Shown: positions 1 through 8,520 of the stretch, piece after piece
Layout: every line of letters starts with the position of its first letter
Numbering within the stretch: the first letter of the stretch is position 1
Assembly: GCF_050563545.1 (NCBI RefSeq)
Contig: NZ_JBNXUM010000009.1
Span: 168,267 to 232,266, forward strand
Length of the DNA stretch: 64,000 bases
Source of the DNA: Falsiroseomonas sp050563545
GTDB lineage: Bacteria; Pseudomonadota; Alphaproteobacteria; Acetobacterales; Acetobacteraceae
Direction: 5' to 3'
Translations under genes and position numbers: made by a program
The notes under the pieces: generated by a model
What the model was told of the DNA's origin: nothing
The model's database searches: none
What the model saw: only the letters and a program-made list of their open reading frames with translations

Positions 1-908
1 TGCCGGCGAACCACCGCATGTTCGACCTGCCTGTCTCCGACCGCTTCATCCATGTCTCGACGCCGCACCACTACCACGGCGCCAATCCCGGCGAGTCCGA
101 GGAAGCCTTCGCCGCGCGGCTCGCCGAGGAACTCGACCAGGTCATCCAGCGCGAGGGGCCCGAGACCGTCGCCGCCTTCTTCGCCGAGCCCGTGATGGGC
201 GCGGGCGGCGTGATGGTCCCGCCCGCCACCTATTTCGAGAAGATCCAGGCGGTGCTGAAGAAGCACGACGTGATGTTCGTCGCGGACGAGGTGATCTGCG
301 GCTTCGGGCGCACCGGCAACTACTGGGGCAGCCAGACCTATTCGATCACGCCCGACATCATCACCTGCGCCAAGGCGCTCTCGGCCTCCTTCCTGCCGAT
401 CAGCGCCATCATCATCAACGAGCGTGTCTTCGAAGGGCTCGCGGAAGGCGCGTCCACCATCGGCACCTGGGGCCACGGCTTCACCTATTCCGGCCATCCC
501 GTACCGGCAGCCGTCGCGGTGGAGACGCTGAAGATCTACGACGAGATCGACATCACCGGCCATGTCCGCAAGACGGGCCCGCATCTGCAGAAGCGCCTGC
601 GCGAGCGTTTCGCCGACCACCCGCTGGTCGGCGAGGTCCGCGGCGTCGGCCTGGTCGGGGCGATCGAACTCGTCGCGGACAAGAAGACGCACAAGAACTT
701 CGACCCGTCGCTCAAGATCGGCCCGCGCCTGACCAAGCTCGGCGAGGCCGAGGGCGTGATCCTGCGCGGGCTCGCCAACGACACCGTCGCCTTCTCGCCG
801 CCGCTGATCATGAAGACGGACGAGATCGACGAGATGGTGGAGCGCACGGGCCGCGCGCTGGACGCACTCGCGGTCCAGCTCCGGCGCGAGAGCATTGCCG
901 TCGTCTGA
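1..908 (+). CDS. Class III (omega) aminotransferase, C-terminal part
   Basis: PLP-dependent fold-type I aminotransferase of class III, moving an amino group from an amine or omega-amino acid to a keto acid such as pyruvate. The reading frame is open at the left edge, so the N-terminus lies outside the window. Counting from the Met at 18, Asp90 in FVADEVICGFGRTG is the residue that contacts the pyridine nitrogen, and Lys119 in TCAKALSASFLPISA (bases 372-374) is the Schiff-base lysine. The C-terminal small domain (EVRGVGLVGAIEL) is complete, so only the start is missing. The family is clear; the substrate cannot be read from the sequence (putrescine-, beta-alanine- and GABA-type enzymes all look like this). 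Confidence 0.9.
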   Translation, partial: PANHRMFDLPVSDRFIHVSTPHHYHGANPGESEEAFAARLAEELDQVIQREGPETVAAFFAEPVMGAGGVMVPPATYFEKIQAVLKKHDVMFVADEVICGFGRTGNYWGSQTYSITPDIITCAKALSASFLPISAIIINERVFEGLAEGASTIGTWGHGFTYSGHPVPAAVAVETLKIYDEIDITGHVRKTGPHLQKRLRERFADHPLVGEVRGVGLVGAIELVADKKTHKNFDPSLKIGPRLTKLGEAEGVILRGLANDTVAFSPPLIMKTDEIDEMVERTGRALDALAVQLRRESIAVV

Positions 909-2094
909 CCCGGCGCCGGGGCGGCCGGGCGCCCGCGCGCGGGCCCGGCTCCCCACCCTGGTCGGGTTGCGCAACGCGCTCGTCCTGCCCTCCTCCGGAC
1001 GCGGCCGCGGGCCGGAGGGGTGGCTGGTGGATGGCGGCGTCTATGGCCCCCGCGGCCGGGAGATCCGCATCGCCCGCCCCGCCTTCGAGAAGGCGGCATG
1101 CAGCCAGCCGCCGGCGCTGCGCCGGGACGATCTCCGGCCCCGCCGCGGCCGCTGGCTCTTCGGTGGCTGGCTGCAGCCGATTTTCGGCCATTACCTCGTC
1201 TTCTCCATGGGCCATCTCTGGCCGCTCGCCGCGCCGGGCGCCAACTACACCGGCGTGGTGTTCCAGGGCCTGACCGGCCCCGACCTGCTGGAACGCGATC
1301 ACGCGCTGCGCGCGCTGCTCGCCTGCCTCGGCATTGGCACGCGCATCCCCGCGATCGTCGCGAAGGAGCCGATGCGCTTCGCCCACCTCACCATCGGGGA
1401 GCCCATGCGGCTCGGCCGGCCCGCCGCGCCGGCCCGGGACGCGGCTTTCATGGCGCTGATGCGCGCACTCGCGGCCTCCGCGCCGGCCGATGATGGCCTC
1501 GTGCTGCGCGGCGTCTACGTCTCGCGCAGCCGGCTCTCGAACAAGGGCGGCTTCGTGCTGGAGAGCGTGCTGGAGGAGAACCTGGCCGCCGAGGGCTACG
1601 CGATCCTGCACCCCGAGCGCCTTTCCATCCCCGACCAGTTCGCGGTCTACCGCGCCGCGCGCCGCGTGATCTTCGCCGAGGGCACGGCGCTGCACCTCGC
1701 GATCGGGGCGCTCGATCCCGACATCCCGGTCGGGGTGATCGCGCGGCGCCGGCCGATGATCCCGGCGATGCGCTACTACCTCGAAGGCGCGGGCATGCGC
1801 CGGGCCGCCTGCGTGGACGCGATCCGCAGCGTCGTCACCTATGGCGACGGCGACCGCAGCGTCGGCGGCGCGCTCGCCAACGGCCTCGCCGTGCTGGACT
1901 TCGAGGCGCTGCGCGACGGGCTCGTCGCGGCGGGGCTGTGCCGCGGCACGGGCTGGCGCATCCCGACGCCAGCGGAGGTCGAGGCCGAAATCGCCCGGGC
2001 GGTCGAGGAACGCCAAAAGGTCTGGCGGAAGCAGCGCGTGGCGGAGATCGCGATCAACGACTTCTTCCCGCCCCCGACTGCCGCCCCGGGATGA
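895..2094 (+). CDS. Glycosyltransferase family 61 protein, first of a tandem pair
   Basis: Predicted GT61 (former DUF563) sugar transferase of about 399 residues, probably acting in cell-surface polysaccharide synthesis. The C-terminal part carries the family pattern: a VSRSRLSNKGG stretch, ENLAAEGYAILHPERL, then FAEGTALHLAIG followed by VIARRRP. It is homologous along its length to the next gene, with which it shares 35 identical bases (1567-1601 against 2787-2821). The start is uncertain. The only upstream start is a TTG at 895, inside the end of the aminotransferase, giving a low-complexity N-terminus; alignment with the neighbour suggests the conserved protein begins near 949-967. The acceptor and sugar donor are unknown. 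Confidence 0.82.
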   Translation: MPSSDPAPGRPGARARARLPTLVGLRNALVLPSSGRGRGPEGWLVDGGVYGPRGREIRIARPAFEKAACSQPPALRRDDLRPRRGRWLFGGWLQPIFGHYLVFSMGHLWPLAAPGANYTGVVFQGLTGPDLLERDHALRALLACLGIGTRIPAIVAKEPMRFAHLTIGEPMRLGRPAAPARDAAFMALMRALAASAPADDGLVLRGVYVSRSRLSNKGGFVLESVLEENLAAEGYAILHPERLSIPDQFAVYRAARRVIFAEGTALHLAIGALDPDIPVGVIARRRPMIPAMRYYLEGAGMRRAACVDAIRSVVTYGDGDRSVGGALANGLAVLDFEALRDGLVAAGLCRGTGWRIPTPAEVEAEIARAVEERQKVWRKQRVAEIAINDFFPPPTAAPG

Positions 2095-2150
2095 CGGCGC
2101 CCGCCTCGCGTTGATATAGCCCGCGGGACCGAGGGGGGCAGGCGCGTCCG

Positions 2151-3296
2151 ATGCCGTCGCTGCGCTGGATCGAGAACGCGCTGGTGCAGCCCTGCTCCGG
2201 CACCGGGCCGCGCGGCCAGGGCTGGGTGCAGGATGGCGGCATCTACGACGCGGAAGGCCGCTACGTCCCGGAAGCCGCCCATGCCGGCGAGCGCATCCTG
2301 GCGCTCGCGCCCGCGCTGCTGCGGCGCGACGACCTGGCCCCGCGCCCCGGGCGCTTCCTGTTCGGGGGATGGGTGCACGCGCATTTCGGCCACCACCTCG
2401 TCAACTGCATGGGCCGGCTCTGGCCGCTGCCCGACCTTGCGGACGGGCTCGACGGCGTCGTCTTCCAGCTGCTGCGCGCCACGCCCGGGCGCGGCAATCC
2501 GCTCCGCAGCAGGCCCTTCCTGGCCGGCATCCTGCAGAGCCTCGGCATCGGGCCGCGCCTGAAGCCGGTCTTCGTGCAGGCGCCCGCGCGCTTCGCCGCG
2601 CTCGCCGTGCCCGATCACCTCCAGCTCGGCATGCCGGGCGCGCCGCCCGGGGACGACGCCGCCTTCCTGCGCCTGATGCGCGGCATGCGCCGCTCGCCGG
2701 CCGTCGGCGACGGCCTCTCCTGCCCCGGCCTCTATGTCTCGCGCCGGCGGCTCGAGCCGTTCCGCGGCGGCATCCTGTTCGAGGAGGTGCTGGAGGAGAA
2801 CCTGGCCGCCGAGGGCTACGCCGTCATGTACCCCGAGCGCCTGACGGTGCCGCAGCAGCTCATGCTGTACGCCGGCGCGCGGCGCCTGGTCTTCGCGGAG
2901 GGCTCAGCGCTGCACCTCGCGATCGGCTGCCTGGAGGAGGACGACCGCGTCGCCGTCATCGCGCGGCGCCGCCCGCTCACCACGCCCGCGCGCCGCTACC
3001 TCGACGCGTCGGGCGTGCGGCATGTGGCCGTCGTGCAGGCGATCCGCGGCGCAGTGACCTTCACGGAGCGGGGCCGCCTGGTCACCGGCTCGACCTATCG
3101 CGGGCTGGCCGTGCCGGACCTTGCCGCCGTGCGCGACCAGCTCGTCGCGGCGGGGATGTGTCGCGGCCTGGACTGGCGCATTCCGGCGGAGGCGGAGGTC
3201 AATGCGCGCATCTCGGCGACGATCTCGGACCGCCAGGCACAATGGCCGGGCCGCGAGATCGGCTTCGTCGCCTACCGCGACGAGGCCGCGGGCTGA
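2151..3296 (+). CDS. Glycosyltransferase family 61 protein, second of a tandem pair
   Basis: A 381-residue GT61-type transferase, paralogous to the preceding gene and 56 bases downstream of it. It starts at ATG 2151 (MPSLRWIENALV). Shared landmarks with its twin are RRDDLAPRPGRFLFGGW, the HFGHHLVNCMGRLWPL segment, ENLAAEGYAVMYPERL and FAEGSALHLAIG. No signal peptide or membrane segment is visible, so it should act in the cytoplasm on an activated sugar. The two genes look like a tandem duplication that has since diverged, probably co-transcribed. The acceptor glycan is unknown; no other polysaccharide genes are in view. Confidence 0.85.
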   Translation: MPSLRWIENALVQPCSGTGPRGQGWVQDGGIYDAEGRYVPEAAHAGERILALAPALLRRDDLAPRPGRFLFGGWVHAHFGHHLVNCMGRLWPLPDLADGLDGVVFQLLRATPGRGNPLRSRPFLAGILQSLGIGPRLKPVFVQAPARFAALAVPDHLQLGMPGAPPGDDAAFLRLMRGMRRSPAVGDGLSCPGLYVSRRRLEPFRGGILFEEVLEENLAAEGYAVMYPERLTVPQQLMLYAGARRLVFAEGSALHLAIGCLEEDDRVAVIARRRPLTTPARRYLDASGVRHVAVVQAIRGAVTFTERGRLVTGSTYRGLAVPDLAAVRDQLVAAGMCRGLDWRIPAEAEVNARISATISDRQAQWPGREIGFVAYRDEAAG

Positions 3297-3312
3297 GCCC
3301 GCGGCGCGCGCC

Positions 3313-4341
3313 TCAGCGCGCCCGGCTGATGCAGAACTCCACGGTCCCCGCGAGCGCGCGCTTCTCCGCCCCGTCCGGGAAGGCGTCGAGCGCCGCCAGC
3401 GCCTTCGCGCCGTAGTCGCGCGCGCGGGCGACGGTGTCGGCGAAGGCGCGGTGCTTCTGCATCAGCGCGATCGCGGTGCCGAGGTCGGCCCCTTCCTGGT
3501 CCTTGTCCTCGATCGTGCGGCGCCAGAAGCCGCGCTCCGCCTCGTCGCCGCGGGCGAAGGCCAGCAGCACGGGCAGCGTGATCTTGCCCTCGCGGAAATC
3601 GTCGCCGACGGTCTTGCCGAGCCGCTCCTGCTCCGCCGAGTAGTCCAGCGCGTCGTCCACCAGCTGGAAGGCGACGCCGAGGTTGTGGCCATAGGCGCGC
3701 AGCGCGGCCTGGCGCGCGGCGTCGCAGCCCGCGACCACCGCGCCGACCTCGGTCGCCGCGGCGAACAGCGCGGCGGTCTTGCCCTCGATCACCTGCAGAT
3801 AGGCTTCCTCGGTGGACGACGTGTCGTTCTGGATCACGAGTTGCAGGACCTCGCCCTCCGCGATCACCGCGGAAGCCTGCGACAGGATCCGCAGCACCTC
3901 GAGCGAGCCGTCCCTGACCATCAGCAGGAAGGCGCGGGCGAACAGGAAGTCGCCGACGAGGACCGAGGGCTTGTTGCCGAACAGCGCATTCGCGCTGGCC
4001 TGGCCGCGGCGCAGCGCGCTCTCGTCCACGACGTCGTCATGCAGCAGCGTCGCGGTGTGGATGAACTCGACGCAGGCGGCCAGCCCGACATGACGATCCC
4101 CGCGGTATCCCGCCATGCGCGCGGCGGCGAGCGTCAGCAGCGGCCGCAGCCGCTTGCCGCCGGCGGCGACGATATGCGCGGCGAGCTGGGGGATCAGCGC
4201 CACCTCGCTCTGCATGTTCTCGACGATCAGGCGGTTGCAGGCCTCGAGGTCGTCGCGCACCAGCGCCATCAGCGCGGCCAGCGCGTCCTCACCCGTGTCC
4301 GTCCCCTTCTGGGCTTCGCTCGACGGCACGGGCAGATCCAC
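3313..4341 (-). CDS. ispB: Polyprenyl diphosphate synthase (octaprenyl/decaprenyl type)
   Basis: Trans-isoprenyl diphosphate synthase of 342 residues that extends FPP with IPP to make the long side chain of ubiquinone. The first aspartate-rich motif is in LLHDDVVDESALRRG and the second in QLVDDALDYSAEQ; GGKRLRPLL is the usual diphosphate-binding stretch. Both motifs are intact, so activity is expected. I chose the GTG at 4341 (VDLPVPSSEAQ) because an AAGAGAG ribosome-binding site precedes it; the frame stays open upstream without a better start. It is divergent from the DUF2007 gene. Chain length (C40 or C50) cannot be read reliably. Confidence 0.9.
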   Translation of the reverse strand: MDLPVPSSEAQKGTDTGEDALAALMALVRDDLEACNRLIVENMQSEVALIPQLAAHIVAAGGKRLRPLLTLAAARMAGYRGDRHVGLAACVEFIHTATLLHDDVVDESALRRGQASANALFGNKPSVLVGDFLFARAFLLMVRDGSLEVLRILSQASAVIAEGEVLQLVIQNDTSSTEEAYLQVIEGKTAALFAAATEVGAVVAGCDAARQAALRAYGHNLGVAFQLVDDALDYSAEQERLGKTVGDDFREGKITLPVLLAFARGDEAERGFWRRTIEDKDQEGADLGTAIALMQKHRAFADTVARARDYGAKALAALDAFPDGAEKRALAGTVEFCISRAR

Positions 4342-4452
4342 GCTCTCTTGACCTCGGTCTTTGCGGCGGCAACCTAGCCCCCGCCCCAAGGGGGGGCAAG
4401 CACGCGGGCGGCGCCGCCGCCCCCGCAGATGGGACGTTTGCCAGGCCTGTCC

Positions 4453-4662
4453 ATGCGCGTCCTGCTGACCACCACCGACCCGGTCCGGCTGAGCTTCCTG
4501 GTGGCGCTGCTGCGCGACGGCGGCTGCGCGCCGGTGGTCCTCGACTCTGCGATCAGCGCGCTGGAAGGCGGGATCGGCGCCTTCCCCCGCCGCCTGGCCG
4601 TGCCGGAGGAGGAGGCCGGACAGGCGCTGCGCGTGCTGCGCGAGGCCGGCGAGACGTGGTGA
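4453..4662 (+). CDS. DUF2007 domain protein
   Basis: Small soluble protein of 69 residues starting at ATG 4453 (MRVLLTTTDPVRLSFL). It matches the DUF2007 family, often labelled putative signal-transducing protein, whose members have a short ferredoxin-like fold in which a start-of-strand (R)VLLTTND segment is followed by a helix and a small variable loop. An upstream in-frame ATG at 4429 would add eight residues. Its stop overlaps the start of the methyltransferase gene, so the two are probably translated together. The molecular function is unknown for the whole family. Confidence 0.8.
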   Translation: MRVLLTTTDPVRLSFLVALLRDGGCAPVVLDSAISALEGGIGAFPRRLAVPEEEAGQALRVLREAGETW

Positions 4663-5390
4663 CGGAAGACACGCTGCTCGGCGGGCGGGTGCGGCTGCGC
4701 CAGCCCGCGCGGGGGCTGCGCGCCGGCCACGACGCCGTGCTGCTCGCGGCCGCGGTGCCGGCCAGGCCGGGCGAGCGCGTGCTGGAACTCGGCTGCGGCA
4801 CCGGCGCGGCCTTCCTGTGCCTGGCTGCCCGCGTGCCCGGGGTCAGCGTGGTCGCGGTGGAGCGCGAGCCCGCTCTGGCCGCTCTCGCGCGGGAGAATGC
4901 AGCGCTGAACGGGCTCGCCGATCGCGTCGAGGTCATCGAGGGCGACGTCGCCGACCCCGCGCTGCACCGCGCACTGCCGCGCTGCGCCCACGGCTTCGCC
5001 AACCCGCCCTTCTGGGATGGAGGCACGCCGCCGCCCGAGGCGATCCGCCGCGCCGCCACGCACGGCGAGGGCACGCAGGGCGAGGCCACGCTGGCGGATT
5101 GGGCTTCCTGCCTCGCCGCGATCGCGCATCGCGGCAGCGCGACGCTGGTCCTTCCCGCCGCGCGCTTTGCCGATGGGCTCGCCGCGCTCGCCGGCGCGGG
5201 CTTCGGCAGCCCGGCGCTGCTGCCGCTCTGGCCGCGGGCTGGTGTCGCGGCGAAGCGCGTGCTGCTGGCGGCGCGGCGGGGCGGCAAGGGGCCGGGGCGG
5301 GTGCTGCCCGGCCTGACGCTGCACGAGGGCGACGGCCCCGGCACCGCGGCCGAGGCGATCCTGCGGGACGGCGCGGCCCTCCCGGTTTGA
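4656..5390 (+). CDS. TrmN6-like SAM-dependent methyltransferase
   Basis: Rossmann-fold N6-adenine methyltransferase of 244 residues, of the COG4123 type related to E. coli TrmN6, which methylates A37 of tRNA1(Val). The SAM-binding loop is VLELGCGTGAAFLCLA, the acidic ribose contact is VVAVEREP, and the catalytic motif IV is ANPPFWDGG, the NPP(Y/F) signature of amino-methylating enzymes. Two adjacent GTG codons at 4656 and 4659 overlap the end of the DUF2007 gene; either could start translation. The target RNA is an inference from the family. Confidence 0.85.
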   Translation: MVTEDTLLGGRVRLRQPARGLRAGHDAVLLAAAVPARPGERVLELGCGTGAAFLCLAARVPGVSVVAVEREPALAALARENAALNGLADRVEVIEGDVADPALHRALPRCAHGFANPPFWDGGTPPPEAIRRAATHGEGTQGEATLADWASCLAAIAHRGSATLVLPAARFADGLAALAGAGFGSPALLPLWPRAGVAAKRVLLAARRGGKGPGRVLPGLTLHEGDGPGTAAEAILRDGAALPV

Positions 5391-5394
5391 GAAG

Positions 5395-5676
5395 CTACCG
5401 CTCGTTCGCCTCGGGGTGGCGCAGCAGCCACAGCCGCTCATGCGCGGCGACCAGGCTCTCCATGTTCTTCCGGCGGTTCACGTCGGGCGAGACGGGGCGG
5501 CGCGTCAGCATCATCTCGAGGATGCGCAGCAGTTCCTCCGCCACCTCGTAGTCGCCCTGGTCGCAGGCGTGGTGAAAGGCAATCAGGATCTTGTCGGAGA
5601 GCCGGCGCGTGTGCCGCGGCGGTGGCGCGGACGAGCGCGAGTCACGCCCGGGCAGGTCCGCATCCTCTTCGGCCAT
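5395..5676 (-). CDS. Small conserved protein of unknown function
   Basis: A 93-residue cytoplasmic protein starting at ATG 5676 (MAEEDADLPG). A charged disordered N-terminus of about 25 residues leads into a compact helical part (LSDKILIAFHHACDQGDYEVAEELLRILEMML) followed by NRRKNMESLVAAHERLWLLRH. The helical half resembles a single helix-turn-helix repeat with amphipathic spacing, which suggests protein-protein contact. I do not recognise a named domain. The gene runs convergently into the methyltransferase, four bases apart. The open frame extends upstream to 5871 but that part is low-complexity Arg/Pro-rich and looks non-coding. Confidence 0.65.
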   Translation of the reverse strand: MAEEDADLPGRDSRSSAPPPRHTRRLSDKILIAFHHACDQGDYEVAEELLRILEMMLTRRPVSPDVNRRKNMESLVAAHERLWLLRHPEANER

Positions 5677-5785
5677 CGATCTCGCGACTCCCCTCGGCCC
5701 CGCCGAACCGGCGGGCACGCTCCCACACGCCAAGCTTACCCGTCCGGGACGGGTTCCGGAACCCTTCACCGCAGCACGGGGCCGA

Positions 5786-6460
5786 TCAGCCCCCGCGAAG
5801 CTGCCCGCGGACCGCCTGCGCGATCGCCTCCGGCGGGGTTTCCGGGCGGAACAGGGCCCGCACCCGGCCATCCGGCCCGACGAGGTAGATGAACGAAGAG
5901 TGATCCATGAGGTACTGGCTCATGTCCGGCCGATTCACCTTGGCGTAGTAGACGCGATAGGCGCGCGCCGCCGCCGCGACCTGCTCCGGCGTGCCGGTCA
6001 GCCCGACCAGGGCGGGGTGGAAGCGCGAGACATAGTCCGCAAGCTGCGCCGGCGTGTCGCGCTCCGGGTCCACCGAGACGAAGACCGGCGTGACGCGGGC
6101 GGCCGCCGGCCCCAGCTCGTCCATCGCGGTCGCGATGACGCCGAGCTCCGTCGGGCAGACATCGGGGCAGTAGGAATAGCCGAAGAAGAGCAGCAGGAAG
6201 CGGCCGGCGAAGCTCTGCTCCGTCACCGGCCGGCCTTCGTGGTTCACCAGGCTGAACGGCCCGCCGAGCACCATGCCCTGCGGCAGCTGCACGCCGCCCG
6301 CCGAGGGCAGCGCGCCGTCCTGGCCCGTCACGGCGGCCAGGCGCCGGGCGAAGGAATCGGCCAGCGTCTCGCCGGCGTCCCGGCCGAGCCAGGCCCAGCT
6401 CCAGATCCCGCCGAGGACCAGGATCAGCAGCAGCGAGAGGAGGCGGATGGCCTTGAGCAT
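5786..6460 (-). CDS. SCO1/SenC family copper-binding thioredoxin-fold protein
   Basis: Membrane-anchored periplasmic protein of 224 residues that helps load copper into the CuA site of cytochrome c oxidase. Residues 5-25 form an N-terminal membrane anchor. The thioredoxin-like domain holds the copper-binding pair Cys98 and Cys102 in GYSYCPDVCPTEL and the third ligand His187 in YLMDHSSFIYLV, all three intact. FVSVDPERDTP is the usual strand between them. Start ATG 6460 (MLKAIRLLSL). No cytochrome oxidase genes are adjacent. A thiol-disulfide role is an alternative discussed for the family. Confidence 0.92.
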   Translation of the reverse strand: MLKAIRLLSLLLILVLGGIWSWAWLGRDAGETLADSFARRLAAVTGQDGALPSAGGVQLPQGMVLGGPFSLVNHEGRPVTEQSFAGRFLLLFFGYSYCPDVCPTELGVIATAMDELGPAAARVTPVFVSVDPERDTPAQLADYVSRFHPALVGLTGTPEQVAAAARAYRVYYAKVNRPDMSQYLMDHSSFIYLVGPDGRVRALFRPETPPEAIAQAVRGQLRGG

Positions 6461-6563
6461 GGTGCGCTGCCCATAGACCCCGGTGCGGGCCGCGTCCATC
6501 GCGCGGGCCTTGACCCTGCAACCGTTTGCACCGACAAGCCGGAAACCCCGGAGGAGAACGACC

Positions 6564-8003
6564 ATGACGGACCGCTCCGCACGCCGCGACCTGCTCGCGG
6601 GCTCGGCGCTCGCCGCGCTGGCCACCGCCCTGCCCCGCCAGGCCGCCGCGCAGCCCGCCGCGCCGGGCCGGCCGATCCTGATCCGCGGCGCGCATGTGCT
6701 CTCCATGGATGGCGCCATCGGAGACCTGCCGCGCGGCGACGTGCTGATCGAGGGCGGCGCGATCCGCGCGGTGGCGCCCGGCATCCAGGCCGAGGGCGCG
6801 CTGGTGATCGACGGCACCGGCCGCATTGCCATGCCGGGTTTCGTCAACGGCCACATCCACCTCGCGCAGACCATGCAGCGCGGCCTGTCCGCGGACCATT
6901 CCTTCGTCACCTATTTCCAGCAGATCGTGCTGCGCCATTCCAACCGCATGACGGCGGCCGATGTGCGGCTCGCCGACGAGGCCGGCGCGCTCGAGCAGAT
7001 CGCCGCCGGCACCACGACGCTGCTGGACTGGTCGCGCGAGACCGTCTCGCCCGAGCATGCCGACGCCGCGATCGAGGCGCTGGACGCGTCGGGCGTGCGC
7101 GCGATCCTGGCCTACACCACGCCGCCGGTTCCGCAGGGCGGGGATGCCCAGGCCATCAATGGCCGCATGACGGCGCATGCGCGCGCGCTGCTCGGCGGGC
7201 GGCTGCCGGCCCGCGTCGCGCTCTGGACCTGCCTGCAGGGGCCGGACTTCGTGCCGCTCGAGCCCGCCATCGCCGACATGCGGCGGCTCGCGGAGCTCGG
7301 CGTGCCCATCGCGATCCACACCGGCGCCTTCCACTACGCCAACCGCAAGCCGCGGCTTCTCGCGCAGCTCGATGCCGCGGGGCTGCTGACGGACCGCCTG
7401 CAGATCGTCCACGCCAACAACCACGAGGAGGACGAGTATCGCCTCGCCGCGGCGAAGGGCGTGATGATGTGCTCGACGCCGGAGGTGGAACTCCGCATGG
7501 GCCACGGCCAGCCCGCGGCCTTCAAGGCGGCGGCGGCGGGGATGCGGGTCAGCTTCGGCACCGACATCCCCTCCATGGTGGGCGGCGGCATGATCCCGCA
7601 GCTCCGCGTCGCGCATGCGGCCGAGCTGTTCCGCGCCAACATGGCCGGCGTCGCCGCGAACGGGCAGGTGCCGCCCGCGCCGGCGGTGACGGCGAAGCGC
7701 ATGATCGAGCTCGGCACGATAGAGGGCGCGAAGGGCATCGGGCTCGACCGCGTCACCGGCAGCCTGACGCCGGGCAAGCGGGCCGACGTCATCCTGCTGC
7801 GCACGGACAGCCCGGCCACTGCGCCGCTGAGCGATCCCTATGGCCTGGTGCTGCTGCAGGCCGGCGCGGGCGACATAGACACCGTCATCGTGGACGGCGT
7901 GATCCGCAAGCAGGACGGGCGGCTGGCGGCGCCGAACGCCGCCCAGGTCTTCGCGCGGCTGCAGGCGCGGGCGGAGGAGATGGCGGCGGCGGCGCGCAAC
8001 TGA
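6564..8003 (+). CDS. Exported amidohydrolase (cytosine deaminase/atrazine hydrolase-like)
   Basis: Metal-dependent TIM-barrel hydrolase of 479 residues with a twin-arginine-type export signal (SARRDLLAGSALAALATALP, then QAAAQ as likely cleavage region). The barrel carries the first metal pair His97 and His99 in VNGHIHL, later metal-site histidines in AIHTGAFHY and IVHANNHEEDEY, and the catalytic aspartate in SFGTDIPSM. The N-terminal and C-terminal strands (VLIEGGAIRAVAP; GKRADVILL) form the usual beta-sandwich. The start at ATG 6564 follows GGAGGAGAA. Family members deaminate or dechlorinate heterocycles; the substrate is not predictable. Export is notable because most relatives are cytoplasmic. 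Confidence 0.88.
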   Translation: MTDRSARRDLLAGSALAALATALPRQAAAQPAAPGRPILIRGAHVLSMDGAIGDLPRGDVLIEGGAIRAVAPGIQAEGALVIDGTGRIAMPGFVNGHIHLAQTMQRGLSADHSFVTYFQQIVLRHSNRMTAADVRLADEAGALEQIAAGTTTLLDWSRETVSPEHADAAIEALDASGVRAILAYTTPPVPQGGDAQAINGRMTAHARALLGGRLPARVALWTCLQGPDFVPLEPAIADMRRLAELGVPIAIHTGAFHYANRKPRLLAQLDAAGLLTDRLQIVHANNHEEDEYRLAAAKGVMMCSTPEVELRMGHGQPAAFKAAAAGMRVSFGTDIPSMVGGGMIPQLRVAHAAELFRANMAGVAANGQVPPAPAVTAKRMIELGTIEGAKGIGLDRVTGSLTPGKRADVILLRTDSPATAPLSDPYGLVLLQAGAGDIDTVIVDGVIRKQDGRLAAPNAAQVFARLQARAEEMAAAARN

Positions 8004-8063
8004 CGCTTTTCCCGGCGCCGCGGACTCCCTAGGCTTCGGCCGCCACTCGAAGGAGGAAATCTC

Positions 8064-8465
8064 TTGCTCTCACGCCGCAAGCTCTTCGCGGGCTGCGCCA
8101 TCTGCGCCGCCACGGGCCTGGTGGCCACGGACGCCACGGCGCAGGCGCCGGCCGCCACGCGGACCATCCTGCAGAGCATCGACATGCCCGGCACCAACCT
8201 GGTCACGCACAACGTCATGCTGGAGATGGCGCCCGGCGCGATGAACCCGCGCCACACCCATCCCGGCGTGACGCTCGCCTACATCATCGCAGGCGACCTC
8301 GAGCTCACCTTGCCGACGGGGAAGGTGCCGGCGCGTCCCGGCGAGAGCTTCCAGATCGCGCCTGACGTGCCGCACACCGAACTCGCCGGCCCGAACGGCG
8401 CGCGCGTGCTGGTCACCTTCACGATCGAGAAGGGCAAGCCGCTGGTGGTGCCGGCGCCGGGCTGA
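8064..8465 (+). CDS. Exported cupin-domain protein
   Basis: Single-domain cupin of 133 residues with a Tat-like signal (LSRRKLFAGCAICAATG). Cupin motif 1 is seen in NPRHTHPGVTLAYIIAGDLEL, with two histidines and a glutamate-like position replaced by Thr/Leu surroundings, and motif 2 in GESFQIAPDVPHTEL with its histidine. The start is TTG 8064, chosen because AAGGAGGAA lies at 8050-8058 and the signal peptide begins there. It follows the exported amidohydrolase by 60 bases on the same strand, so the two may be co-expressed. The role is unknown; metal binding in the periplasm is likely. Confidence 0.82.
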   Translation: MLSRRKLFAGCAICAATGLVATDATAQAPAATRTILQSIDMPGTNLVTHNVMLEMAPGAMNPRHTHPGVTLAYIIAGDLELTLPTGKVPARPGESFQIAPDVPHTELAGPNGARVLVTFTIEKGKPLVVPAPG

Positions 8466-8476
8466 CGGCGGGCAGA

Positions 8477-8509
8477 CCCCCACCCGGCCGCTGCGCGGGC
8501 GGGTGGGGG
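8477..8509. terminator. Hairpin between convergent genes
   Basis: A perfect 10-bp stem (CCCCCACCCG at 8477-8486, CGGGTGGGGG at 8500-8509) with a 13-base loop sits between the cupin gene and the convergent 639-residue gene. There is no U-run, so it may act as a bidirectional transcription stop or mRNA end stabiliser rather than a classical intrinsic terminator. Confidence 0.5.
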
Positions 8510-8520
8510 CATTCGCCCCC

